Assembly (NCBI GenBank): GCA_023548195.1
Contig: JAJHZJ010000808.1
Location: 1,344,182-1,408,181, forward strand
Length of the DNA: 64,000 nucleotides
DNA from: Bettongia penicillata ogilbyi
Taxonomy: Eukaryota; Chordata; Mammalia; Diprotodontia; Potoroidae
Reading direction: 5' to 3'
The notes beneath the pieces were generated by a model. It had not been told where the DNA came from. It worked only from the letters and a program-made list of their open reading frames with translations, and ran no database searches. The translations under genes and the position numbers were made by a program. Shown here piece by piece: positions 24,200 through 33,900 of the stretch (positions are counted from its first letter, which is position 1; the number at the start of each line of letters is the position of its first letter).

Positions 24200-25005
24200 T
24201 TCTGGGAGCCAAGATGGTGGATTAGAGACAGCCACCCAACTGAACTCTCAACATTACCCTCCAAACAATTTTGAAATAATGCCTCAAGTCAAATTTTGGA
24301 ATGGCAAAACCAAAAACAGGCCGGGGTTAGACATTTCTCTGGCCTAAGAAAATTTAGGAGGCCCATACAAGAGGTCTGTAACACCAGCATGGAGGCCTGT
24401 CCAAAGTGTACACATGCAACAATAGCAACAGCAGCTATAGCAGCAGCTTTGGGAGATCTCAAGTCAAATACCCAGGGTCAGACAGATGATTACAAAGAGA
24501 TTACAGGAACCCATTGCTGGCACTGAGTGTAGCTGGCATTGATTGACAACTCTATTGCCCATATGTAGTTCGGGGTCACAGTTCCAGGGTAGAGAGTAGC
24601 ATTTGTGGTCAGTCCCAAGGGAGCAGGGGGGCGGGAGGAGGAAGGGGCAGTGACCACACCTCTTTCTGGGTCACACCAGTTTGGAAGCACTGAAAACTTT
24701 CAGACCCCCAAAACTAACTCTGAAAACAGCAGCACAACAAACCCTCAAGCTTGGGACAATGCCTCCTCACCCAAGACATAAACTCAGAAGAAGAAAATAT
24801 AAAAACAACCCTAAACAAAGCCTCAGAGAAAAATGCTTGGGGGACCCTGGGAAGAAGAAGGAGGCGGAGAATCCATCTTGGACCATGGTGGGAGATTGGG
24901 GGAAGGTGGCAAGTGAGTGACGCGGAGGGAGGGAGGCAGGCAGTAATCCAGTGTTGCTATTGACCCCCTGGACGGACACACACACAGCTGTTCAAGTTAC
25001 TGTCT
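24200..25005 (+). mobile_element. Older L1: 5' UTR, interrupted by HAL1 B
   Basis: 'gggagccaagatggtggatt' is an L1 5' end of a different subfamily from the HAL1 copies. The following 0.8 kb includes 'gcaacagcagctatagcag' and 'cctcctcacccaagacataa'. A matching ORF1 N-terminal fragment lies beyond HAL1 B at 28031-28205, so HAL1 B appears to have inserted inside this element. The frames at 24296-24963 are non-coding UTR. Confidence 0.6.
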
Positions 25006-25754
25006 GGGAGGGCGGAGCCAAGATGGCGGAGTAGAAGGACGCACGTTTACGAGCTCCAACCCACAGCCCATAGAATTAATGTAAAGAGAGACCCCCATGA
25101 CTTCTGGACCACTGAAAGGGGTACAGAAACAGAGTGGAAGAGATTTCTGTGCCAGAGAGCCCTGGAAAGCAGACTCCACCCCAGCACTGCCCTGGCTGCG
25201 GCCCCAGAGAAGCTGATCCGAGCAGGCTTCAGGGACGGAAGCTCCGGCAGCCGAGAAAGTCCCTCCACCCACAGAAGCTACAGGTCAGTGAGAGAGAAGG
25301 CTGGGCTGGATGAGGCGGGGAGCGGAGTGTCTCCGTGACTCGAGCCCCCTTGGGAGGAAGCGGCAGCGGCAGAGACGGGGGCAGAAAGCAGCAGAGGCAG
25401 AGGCATGGGCGGCAGCAGAGGCAGCAGCGGCTGCGCCGGCCCAGGACTCCCCCAGCAGCAGGCAGGATCTTCATTACGGAAGGTCTCTGCATAAACAACC
25501 TGAGGGAGCTGAGCCTGGGAGACGGCCCTGCCTCACCCCGCTCTATTACTGAAGGCCTCTGCATAAAGCCCCTGAGGAAGCCGAGTCTGGGAGGTGGCCC
25601 TGCCCCCACCCCAGCACCAGAACTAAAGCTCATTGATTAGCAGCTGGGCGGGCGGCACGGAAAGCCCATTTGAATCTCAGAGCCCAAGCACTAGCTGGGC
25701 AGATCTAGGCGGGGGTGGACAGGAATCTCAGAAGTCAAGTAACTGGCTAGGAAA
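25006..25754 (+). promoter_or_regulatory. HAL1 B 5' UTR, presumed internal promoter
   Basis: In L1 elements this region carries the internal promoter. It is GC-rich and CpG-rich between about 25190 and 25640, which contrasts with the AT-rich surroundings. It opens with 'gagccaagatggcgg', which contains a CAAGATGGCGG core like the YY1 site at the human L1 start. It contains a tandem 72-bp repeat (25473-25616). Promoter activity is inferred, not shown. Confidence 0.55.
25473..25616 (+). repeat. Tandem 72-bp repeat (2 units) in HAL1 5' UTR
   Basis: Units start at 25473 and 25545, each reading 'attac.gaagg.ctctgcat' then 'aaa', a 'ctga.g.ag' block, 'gag.ctgggag' and a 'ggccctgcc' block. The same 72-bp spacing is seen in copy D (58096 and 58168) and the unit pair is also readable in copy C. 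Confidence 0.8.
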
Positions 25755-26856
25755 ATGCCTAGAAAAGGGAAGTAAAATAAGACTATAGAGAGTTTTTTCC
25801 AACAAATGCAAATGATCCCAACATTCAGATCTGATAACGAGGATGTATTCTTGCCATCAAGGAAAGACGTGGAGGGCAGGGCCTCGGTACCCCAGACACC
25901 CCAGGGGGATGTCAGGTGGGCTCAGGCCTTGGAAGAGCTCAAAAAGGATTTTGAAAAGCAAGTTAGACAGGTGGAGGAAAAACTGGGAAGAGAAATGAGA
26001 GAGATGCAAGAAAAGTATGAAAAACGGGTCAATACCTTGGTTAAGGAGACCCAAAAAAATGCTGAAGAAAATAACACCTTGAAGAATAGGCTCACTCAAT
26101 TGGCAAAAAAGGTTCAAAAAGCCAATGAGGAGAAGAATGCTTTCAAAAGCAGAATTAGCCAAATGGAAAAAGAGGTTCAAAAGCTCACTGAATTTAATAG
26201 TTCTCTCAAAATTAGAATGGAACAGATGGAGTCTAATGACTTTATGAGAAACCAAGAAATCACAAAACAAAACCAAAAGAATGAAAAAAATGGAAGAGAA
26301 TGTGAAATATCTCATGGGAAAAACAACTGACCTGGAAAATAGATCCAGGAGAGACAATTTAAAAATTATGGGACTACCTGTAAGTCATGATCAAAAAAAG
26401 AGCCTAGACATCATCTTCCATGAAATTATCAAGGAAAACTGCCCTGACATTCTAGAACCAGAGGGCAAAATAAGTATTGAAAGAATCCATCAATCACCAC
26501 CTGAAAGAGATCCAAAAAGAGAAACTCCTAGGAACATTGTGGCCAAATTCCAGAACTCCCAGGTCAAGGAGAAAATCTTGCAAGCAGCTAGAAAGAAACA
26601 ATTCCAGTACTGTGGAAATACAATCAGGATAACTCAAGATCTAGCATCTTCTACATTAAGGGATCGAAGGCCGTGGAATAGGATATTCCAGAAGTCAAAG
26701 GAACTAGGGCTCAAACCAAGAATCACCTACCCAGCTAAACTGAGTATAATACTTCAGGGGAAAATATGGTCTTTCAATGAAACAGAGGACTTTCAAGCAT
26801 TCTTGATGAAAAGACCAGAGCTGAAAAGAAAATTTGACTTCCAAACACAAGAATGA
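25755..26856 (+). pseudogene. L1-type ORF1 of HAL1 B, inactivated
   Basis: Encodes the L1 ORF1p nucleic-acid-binding protein, about 366 codons if unbroken. After the short N-terminus there is a long coiled coil (roughly residues 55-155, with 'LEELKKDFEKQVRQVEEKL'). The RRM entry 'TDLENRSRRDNLKIMGLP' follows, then 'RDPKRETPRNIVAKFQNS', and a C-terminal domain ending 'KFDFQTQE'. Breaks: a TAA at codon 7 (25773) and an extra A in the run at 26284-26290 that shifts the frame. It retains an arginine codon (CGA, 26665) where copies A, C and D have TGA. A 3' UTR follows, not ORF2. Confidence 0.9.
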
Positions 26857-27859
26857 GAAGAAGTATGAAAAAGTAAACAGCAAAGAGAAGTCTTAAGGGA
26901 CTTACCAGAAGTGAACTGTTTACATTCCTACATGGAAAGACAATATTTGTAACTCTTAAAACTTTTCAGTATCTGGGTAGTTGGTGGGACCACACACACA
27001 CATGTACATGCATGCATGCACACACACATACACACATGCACACACACACACACAGAGACAGAGAGCACAGAGTGAATTGAATAGGATGGGACCATAGCTG
27101 AAAAGAAATTAAGGTAAATGGTGAGAGAGAAATGTAGTGGGAGGAAAGAGGGTGAAATGGAATGGGGTAATTATATGTCATTTAAGAGGCAAGTAGGAGA
27201 CTTTTTAGTGGAGGGAAAAAGAGGAGAGCTGAGAAAAAAAAAACAATTAGTTTACCCTCATCACATTTGACTAAAGGAAGGAATAAAATGCACACTCATT
27301 TTGGTATGAAAACCTATCTTACAGTATAGGAAAGTGGGGGAGAAGGAGATAAGCAAGGGGGGCGGATGATGGAAGGGAGGGCAAAGGGAGGAGGGAGCAA
27401 TTTGAAGTCAACACTTGGGGAGGGACAGGATCAAAAGACAGAAGAGAAACAATGAGGGGCAGGGTAGGATGGAGGGTAATTCAGTTAGTCTTACACAACA
27501 CGACTATCAGGGAAGTCATTTGTAAAACTACACAGATATGGCCTATATTGAATTGCCTGCCTTCCCAAAGGGAATGGGTAGGGAGGGAGGGATGGGGAGA
27601 ATTTGGAACTCAAAGTTTTAGGAACAACTGTTGAGTATTGCTGTTGCTACTAGGAAAGAAGACATACAGTTAATGAGGAATAGAAAGTCATCTGGCCCTA
27701 CAGGAGAAAACAAAAGATGGAGACAAGAGAAGGGAGGGATGACAGAAGAGAGGGCAGATTGGAGATAGGGAAAATTAGATGCTTGGGGTATTGGGGTGGG
27801 GGGGAGGGGATAAAAGGGAAGAAAATTTGGAACCCAAAATTTTGTGAAAATGAATGTAA

Positions 27860-27863
<4 letters not shown>
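26857..27863 (+). other. HAL1 B 3' UTR
   Basis: About 1 kb directly after the ORF1 stop. It has a CA/TG/CATG microsatellite (26990-27058), a first G-rich purine tract (about 27340-27480) and a second (about 27580-27830) with several runs of four or more G. It ends 'aattttgtgaaaatgaatg' before the TAAA tail. No sense-strand coding frame resembles ORF2. Confidence 0.75.
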
Positions 27864-27895
<32 letters not shown>

Positions 27896-28030
27896 ATGGA
27901 TAAATAAATAAATAGATAGGTAGGTAGATAAATAAATAAATAAATGGATGAATGAATGAATGAATAGATAAATAGATAGATAAATAAATAGGAAAAAATA
28001 TGAAAAAAATGAAAAAAGAAAAAAAAGAAA
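27864..28030 (+). repeat. TAAA-rich tail / microsatellite
   Basis: The A-rich tail of HAL1 B has expanded into (TAAA)n with GATA- and GAAT-like variants, followed by A-rich sequence to 28030. The two long minus-strand frames here are only the antisense of this repeat. Confidence 0.85.
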
Positions 28031-28205
28031 AGTGCTCATTTGACCCAAGTTCGAAAACAATTCTTGGAAGAGTTAAAGAAAGAGATAAGGGGAAAAAATG
28101 GAAAAGAAAGGAGTAATGCAAGAAAGTTATGAAAAGAGAATTAGTAGCTCTTAAAAGAGGCACCAAGAAATACTGAAGAAAATTATCCAGGAAACACTTG
28201 ACTGT
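28031..28205 (+). pseudogene. Older L1 ORF1 fragment (host of HAL1 B)
   Basis: 'gcacatttgacccaagttc'-like text reads as a diverged relative of the ORF1 coiled coil. Visible stretches include 'QFLEELKKEI' followed by stops and frame changes, and 'TEEN' near the end. It is collinear with the 5' UTR at 24200-25005. Confidence 0.55.
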
Positions 28206-29049
28206 GGATTCAGAAATGAGGCAGAGACATTTTTAAATAATGTTATGAAATGGTCACCAGAAATTCCTAGGGTATGTAAAGTTTTATAGATGTTAATTCC
28301 AATCTGTCCTCTCAATCCTTCTGCCCTTATTCCAGTAATTACATCATTTAAATAGTCATCAGATGCCTTCCAGTATCCTATACAGGAAATTTTTCAGGTC
28401 AAGTCCTTTTCTCTTAGTGTTCATTGTTAAGAAACTGGAATCTGCCAAATATCTCCAGTTCATTAAGCTTAAGGGAGATACACAATTCTGCTTTATGCCA
28501 GATGTTGCCTTTGGGGATTTGTGATTGTTACAACTCCAGAATGCACAAACATCAGCACATACTGGGCAAATTCCTCCTTTAGTCCAATGATTTGCAGGCA
28601 TTTGACATTAGCAGATTTTGCACCACTATAATGAACTGGTAGGTTATATTAGGGATACAGCAGGGTCTGGTCCCTTCTTTCTTTCAAAGTTCACTGATTT
28701 TTTGATCCTAGTTTCTCTCCATTCCCCAAAGTTCCTTCATATACTAGATTTTCAGGGAATAAGATGGCAAAGTCACAGCCTCTGGCTTTCCTCACAGTTC
28801 CTGCCATTCTAGCTTCTGGCTGTTCAGCCAAATACTCACTAGATCAGCAGCCAGCTTCTTTCTGACTCCCTGTTGCCCCCAGAAGGCAATTTTTAAAGAG
28901 ATTTTATAAGGATCAACTTAGTGAATGACATCTTCCAGACACTAGGGACAAATATCCCCCAGTAAAAGGGCCAAGAAGATAGTGCTCATATTATCCAAAC
29001 CATATCTTTATAAAGAATTTCATTGTGGTTTATGCATTTGTGTATAAGA
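28206..29049. other. No recognisable feature
   Basis: No repeat core or gene. The minus frame 28359-28601 and plus frame 28618-28812 have no recognised similarity. Confidence 0.4.
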
Positions 29050-29235
29050 AAAGGAAATAGCACAATAAAGTGGAAAGGGAACTGACTCTAGTCAAAAAAC
29101 CTGAGTTCAAATCCTGTCTTTGATACTGGTATGCCTCTGGCAAGTCACTTAACTGGATATAAGTTTCTTCACTGCTAAAATGAAAGGTTAGACTCAAGAA
29201 TCTCTGAGGTCTCTGCCAATTTTAGATCATAGGAT
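29050..29235 (+). repeat. MIR-type SINE
   Basis: 'acctgagttcaaatcctgtc', 'ctctggcaagtcacttaact' and the end 'gaggtctctgccaatttta'. Confidence 0.7.
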
Positions 29236-29420
29236 CACAAATTTAGTGCTAGAGAGTATCCAAAAGGCGATCTAGTCTCCTTTATTTTACAAATGAGGAA
29301 ACTGAGATTTAGAGAAATGAAGAGATTTGCAAAAAATCACAGATTAGTAAAGCTGGGATTTGCACCTGGAGCCTTTGACTTCAAATCCAGTGTCTTCCTC
29401 AGAGCCATGTTGCCTCCCTA
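29236..29420 (-). repeat. MIR-type SINE, antisense
   Basis: 'ttattttacaaatgaggaaa', 'gcaaaaaatcacagattagt' and 'gacttcaaatccagtgtctt' read as a reversed MIR. It abuts the preceding sense copy, giving a tail-to-tail pair. Confidence 0.7.
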
Positions 29421-29754
29421 ATGTTGATTCTCATGCCCAAATTTGATCAGATTACAAAAAATAAATCATGTCTGGTTCAATATTTAATGGATTTCCTTTA
29501 CTGGAAAGAATAGCATGTGAAATTCAGAAAACCTTTATGTAAGTTTATACAATATTTGCATTGTCTTTTTTGTCATTTATCTCCTATTGAAGTTGAAGGT
29601 ATATTTGTTGTTCCATTCATATTGACTTGAAGGGCTTGGCTTGTTCAATAAATCTATATTCGTATTCAGTTTTTATTTATTTTTGCCAAGAGAAGCAACA
29701 AGGTATATTTACTTGAAAGCAAGCCTTGGAATTGGGAAGACCTGAATCCAACAA
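29421..29754. other. Mostly unassigned; short SINE scrap
   Basis: AT-rich; only 'ggaattgggaagacctgaat' near 29730 resembles a SINE head. Confidence 0.4.
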
Positions 29755-30060
29755 TATCAGTCAACAATACTGTTTTAAGTGCCTACTAGGTGCTATGCAC
29801 TGTGCTAAACTCTGGAGAAACAAAGGGTAGGTGGGGAGCAGTGCACACTCTCAAGGAGTTCACAGTTTAAAGGAGAGACAACATGTAAGCAGCTATATGC
29901 AAAAAAAATATATATAGGGTAAGTTGGAGGTAAACAACAGAGTGACGGTACTAGCATTAAGCGTCTTGTAGAAAATGAACATTTAGCTGAGACTTAAAGG
30001 AAACCAGGGAAGCCAGGAGATAGAGATGAAAAGGAAGAGAATTTTAGGCATGGGAGACGA
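29755..30060 (+). repeat. Interspersed repeat ('cctactaggtgctatgcac' family)
   Basis: 'agtgcctactaggtgctatg', 'caaggagttcacagtttaaa', 'agagacaacatgtaagcagc', 'aaaccagggaagccaggaga' and 'ttttaggcatgggaga' appear in the same order as in the long relatives. Confidence 0.7.
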
Positions 30061-30179
30061 CCCGGACAATCTAATTCCTTTCTCTGACATGTAATTACAA
30101 TGACGTTGCTGAATTTCATTGGTTTTGGCACTAGGAATTCCTCATACTACATTGATAAAATCATTAAACTCATATCCAT

Positions 30180-31590
30180 GTTACATAAGCAACAAGATGG
30201 AGGACTAGAAATTTTCTGTGCTGTCTGAACTTTCCTAAAAAGAAGTTATGCACCAAAGATAAAGCAACTTCAGTTGCCTGTAGGGTCTAGGTTTCCCAGA
30301 ATCCCAGAAAGGAAGATTTAAAAAAAACCCACGAACTGACACTAACCCTGCACTCACTCAGCACCCCTCCCCTACCTCCCATGCTACCAGCAGCCAGGAA
30401 GCACTAGTAGACCTGAGGACATGACACAGGCTTACAACAAAACCCACCTCCACGCCCTGACTCCCCCCTCCCTCTTTCCATTGACTCCAGGCTGTGGGGA
30501 ATTTGCCTTGATGGAAACAGATAGTCAGGTGGTGATAGCCCCAAAGGAGAAAAAACCTGGTGAAGGCCATAACCCCATAGCACCAGTGCTACAAAGCTCT
30601 GAACCACTGTTGCCAGGTGATAACTTTCAACCAATAGTGCTGCAAAGCTCTGAACTGCCAGTGCTGGGCCAAATAACTAAAGAACAGAGGAAACGGGACA
30701 GTACACTGTATATGTGTGGTGAGGGGCAAGGGAGGGCTGTGCAGCAGTCCACTAAACCAGGGGGAAAGAGCAGTCTCCAGCTGGGGCAAGTTCTTACCAC
30801 CCAAAAGTCAGTTGGGCAGACATCTAAGGGGGTGAACTGTGAATTCCCTAGAATGAGAGGATGCTGACACTCTCTGAGATCTCACCCTCAAAGAAACCAC
30901 AATCAGAGGAAAAGAAGTCAGAAGTGAATAACAGGGGAAAAGAAGAGAAAGGGGAAAAGACTAAAATTACCAAAGATTTCAAGGAAAAGAAAACTCAGAG
31001 CCCTTGAATACAAACAGATCAATCAACAGGAAAAACAGTAACAACAAAAAGAAATAGAACTTTCATATCCAGCAAACAAGTTCAGGCATCTGTGAATAAA
31101 TACTGGAAACCAACCCAACACTTAATGAGATAGAGAATAGCAGAAAAATACACTATAAAAATAATAAGCAGAATAGAAAAATCAGAATCTGCAACGTCAA
31201 ACCTCACCAAAAAAATAGAAGAGGGAATAATAGGTTGGGGATACAAATACACAAGAGTGAAGTACAGTATAGAAGAGAAATAAAAAACAATAACATTAAA
31301 AGAAAATATGCCCACTGTGCAAGAAAACTTACTTCAAAGATAGGATACACAAAGACATCCTAAGGATTATAGGGCTCCCAAGAGAACAGGACAGGATAGG
31401 ATAAAAAAAATTAATTATAATGAAGGAAATAATAGAAGATAACTGCCCAGAACTTCTGAATATAGAAAATAAATACCAATACCAAATAAAAGAATTCACA
31501 AATCACCTTCAGAAAGAAGAAAAGGGAGGGGATTCATAAACTTCAGAGACATTGACACCAAAAAGTTTTCAGAACTTTTGATAAAGAGTC
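30180..31590 (+). mobile_element. Old L1: 5' UTR plus decayed ORF1
   Basis: Starts with 'aagcaacaagatggaggact', a third L1 5' UTR subfamily in this window. The 5' UTR-like part runs to about 30900. A decayed ORF1 region follows, in which 'MKEIIEDNCPELLNIE' (from about 31422) matches the RRM-to-CTD segment of ORF1p. It ends near 31590 without ORF2 or a 3' UTR. The 148-residue frame at 30421-30867 is within the UTR-like part and is not a gene. Confidence 0.6.
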
Positions 31591-32469
31591 AATATATTTG
31601 GGTTACTATGCCATCGGCAAAGTCTTTCACAATGTCCTTGAGGACAAAGGGGTAGGATCAAAACTAGCTTAATGATCATATCTTAAGCGTAATGATTGGC
31701 AGATCAATATCCACTTGGACTCTGGGTACTTGAGGGAGGATTCTAATAGCATCTTTGGTTCTACGCTATTCATGAACTGGATAAAAATAAAAACAGCATG
31801 ATAGTCAAAATTGGCGATGACCAAAAGCACAATAACCACAAAAAATAAAGCCTTGGAAGGGCTAGCTAATATAGATGACCAAATCAAGGTTCCTCCTTTC
31901 CCCAAATCTCAACAATAGAAAATATTCTAAGACTGTATCTTAATCAAAAGGAATTTAGTAGGGAAAAAATGTAAAGTCCTACACATTTGTGTTGAATTTA
32001 ACTGAACTGAATTCCTTATGACACGTTTATGTTGCCAGCTGTTCTCTAAACTAATAACAGTAACAGTCACAACTGTTTGTTGTTGAAATTTTCCTCTCAG
32101 TCGTCTTCTACCGCACGCACATTCCCTCACTCACTCACTCTCACAAACAGAAAGAGGTCTGTTGTAGAGCCCTGCCAACTTAGATCTCTGTAGATAATTG
32201 ATATCTTCCCAAAGCCCATGAGCTTCTCAGTCTTTTGCAAGAATCGTCAATTGTACAAGTAAACACTGAAAGAAACCTGGAGATTTCCTAGAAGATTACA
32301 TGACTCATCAATGAGAACAACCCAAGGTTGAGATAGAAGCAGGATTTTTCTGAAACAGAATTGTTTTCAGGTTTTTCATTTTGCACGAAAGAATGTACAT
32401 AAATATTCTTTCAGAAGTGATGGAAATGAAACTCAATTCCCATGCATAACATAAGGACTGATTTAAGAA
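31591..32469. other. Unassigned
   Basis: The minus-strand frame 31669-31905 (78 residues, hydrophobic start after a basic patch) has no family I recognise. The rest shows no repeat core. Confidence 0.35.
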
Positions 32470-32740
32470 GAACTTTTTATTTTTTATATTTTTTCCTTAA
32501 TAGTATTTTTTCCAATTATATGTAAAGATAATTTTCAACATTCATTTCTATAAAATTTTGAGTTCAAAAATTTTCTCCCTTCCCCCTCCCCAAGACAGCA
32601 AGCAATCTGATAAAAGTTACATATGTATAATCACATTAAACATATTTCCACATTAGTCATATTGTGAAAGAAGAATCAGAACCACAAGAAAGAAAAAATT
32701 GTCTTGGACCACTTATTTCTGAGAAGAGCTATGAAGAACT
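32470..32740 (-). mobile_element. L1 3' UTR fragment, antisense
   Basis: On plus: 'ttccaattatatgtaaagat', 'tttctcccttccccctcccc', 'gacagcaagcaatctgataa' and 'cacattagtcatattgtgaa'. This is the reversed 3' end of marsupial L1; a related piece is at 39960-40147. Confidence 0.7.
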
Positions 32741-32744
32741 TTTT

Positions 32745-32905
32745 GAAAAATAAATTCAAACTGTCCAACTGATTTGCTATTTACTATGTGACCTTACATA
32801 AATTGTAGCCTCCTGGAGCCTCAGTTTCCTCACCTGTAAAATGAAGGGAGACTAAGTAATCCTAAATTCCCTTCCAGCTCTAAATCTTTAAGCTTGTGAT
32901 CTGAT
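32745..32905 (+). repeat. MIR-type SINE
   Basis: 'tactatgtgaccttacataa', 'cagtttcctcacctgtaaaa' and 'cccttccagctctaaatctt'. Confidence 0.7.
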
Positions 32906-33060
32906 GGCTCGTGAAGTAATGAGCTCCCAATCATTGGAAGTATTTGAGCAGAGGCAGTAAGATCAATTATCAAAAATCTTGTAGACAGAATTCCTGTGTG
33001 AGTGTCAAGTTGTGCTAGATGACCTTAAATATCTCTTTCAACTTCATCACCTCTTGCAAA
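32906..33060 (+). repeat. L3/CR1 LINE 3'-end fragment
   Basis: 'taatgagctcccaatcattg', 'gaagtatttgagcagaggca', 'agaattcctgtgtgagtgtc' and 'gctagatgaccttaaatatc' match the CR1/L3 end, also seen at 11330-11590. Confidence 0.6.
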
Positions 33061-33099
33061 TAAAAGAAGAATTCATGCTACCCTAACAAGACAGCTATA

Positions 33100-33275
33100 T
33101 TTTGCGAAACATAGATTTATAGACTTTAGTGCTGCAGGGGCTTATATGATTGATCCCCCTTTGTTTTACAGATGAAAAGACTGAGGTCCAGAAATTAAGT
33201 GATATACCCAAATACACACAGTAAACAGCAGAACTGGTATGTGAAACCAGGTCACTACTTTTCCTATAACATAAC
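33100..33275 (-). repeat. MIR-type SINE, antisense
   Basis: 'ttgttttacagatgaaaaga', 'ctgaggtccagaaattaagt' and 'cacacagtaaacagcagaac' read as a reversed MIR core. Confidence 0.7.
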
Positions 33276-33339
33276 AAGACTATCATTTTTAGTTCTAAAG
33301 CATTTGCTGATAGTATTTTAAAACAGTTTAACTTCTAAC

Positions 33340-33900
33340 TGAAATGGTTTGGGAGTAACAATGTCACAGAGCAAGTTAGTATCGGAGTCAACATCCCAAC
33401 TCTAGTCCAGGATTCTTTCCAGCAAAACCCTCTGCCTTCCCTGGGCGTCAATTTGACTTGATGGAAAGTACCTAGAACTTGGAGTCAGCAATCTAAATTC
33501 TAATTGAAAAAACTTTTTTTTTTAATCTAGTTCACAAATAAGTGCTTATTATCTCTGTACAGATGCTTTTCAAACCTTTGGCAGTATTTATGGGTGGGCA
33601 TAAGTGATACAGAAGTATCATTTTCTCATCACGATTTCTCCAACTACAAGCCTTAAAGCCTCTCACAGTCTTTCTTCATCTGCAAAAAAAAAAAGAAAAA
33701 AAAAAAGGAATAGTAATTGAAACATCAGCCACACTGGGTTGTACAAGGGTGTAGATCAAATGAAACAATGTATGTACTTTGAAACCTTAAAGCCCTGTAG
33801 AGTATAGGCAATGTCTATTAAGTAAGCTTTGACAACAGTCCTTTAAATGGTAGAACTATTGTTACTGTAATTATAGCTATGACTCCAGCTATTACTAGTT
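33340..33900. repeat. Cluster of decayed MIR/SINE pieces
   Basis: 33355-33445 is a short reversed MIR piece ('gtcacagagcaagttagtat'). From 33450, 'gatggaaagtacctagaact', 'tttcttcatctgcaaaa', 'gatcaaatgaaacaatgtat' and a 'cctgtagagtata' tail suggest a broken sense SINE to about 33900, with an A-rich run at 33680-33710. Confidence 0.5.

Larger units (their letters stand above)
25006..28030 (+). mobile_element. HAL1 copy B: half-L1 retrotransposon
   Basis: Full-length layout: 5' end 'gggcggagccaagatggcgg' (25011), GC-rich 5' UTR of about 750 bp, ORF1 (25755-26856), 3' UTR (26857-27863) and a long TAAA-type tail (27864-28030). There is no ORF2 between ORF1 and the 3' UTR. The ORF1/3' UTR junction is the same as in copies A, C and D. 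It sits inside an older L1 (24200-25005 and 28031-28205). I did not find a clear target-site duplication. Confidence 0.9.

Noticed and set aside
25229..25633. 134-codon minus-strand frame, and similar frames at 42539-42952 and 57889-58248
   Set aside because: They are translations of the GC-rich HAL1 5' UTR, recur in each copy with different lengths, and have low-complexity arginine/serine/proline-rich content.
25857..26357. 166-codon minus-strand frame
   Set aside because: It is the exact antisense of the ORF1 coiled coil; its leucine/phenylalanine-rich text mirrors the lysine/glutamate codons.
26990..27058. CRISPR-like or designed repeat array
   Set aside because: The repeats are simple dinucleotide-type microsatellites in a mammalian transposon; there are no spacers.
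27698..28166. Two minus-strand frames of 120 and 100 codons rich in Tyr, Leu and Ile
   Set aside because: Antisense translation of the TAAA-rich tail of HAL1 B.
30421..30867. 148-codon frame
   Set aside because: Lies in the 5' UTR-like part of a decayed L1, with overlapping frames on the other strand and no recognised domain.
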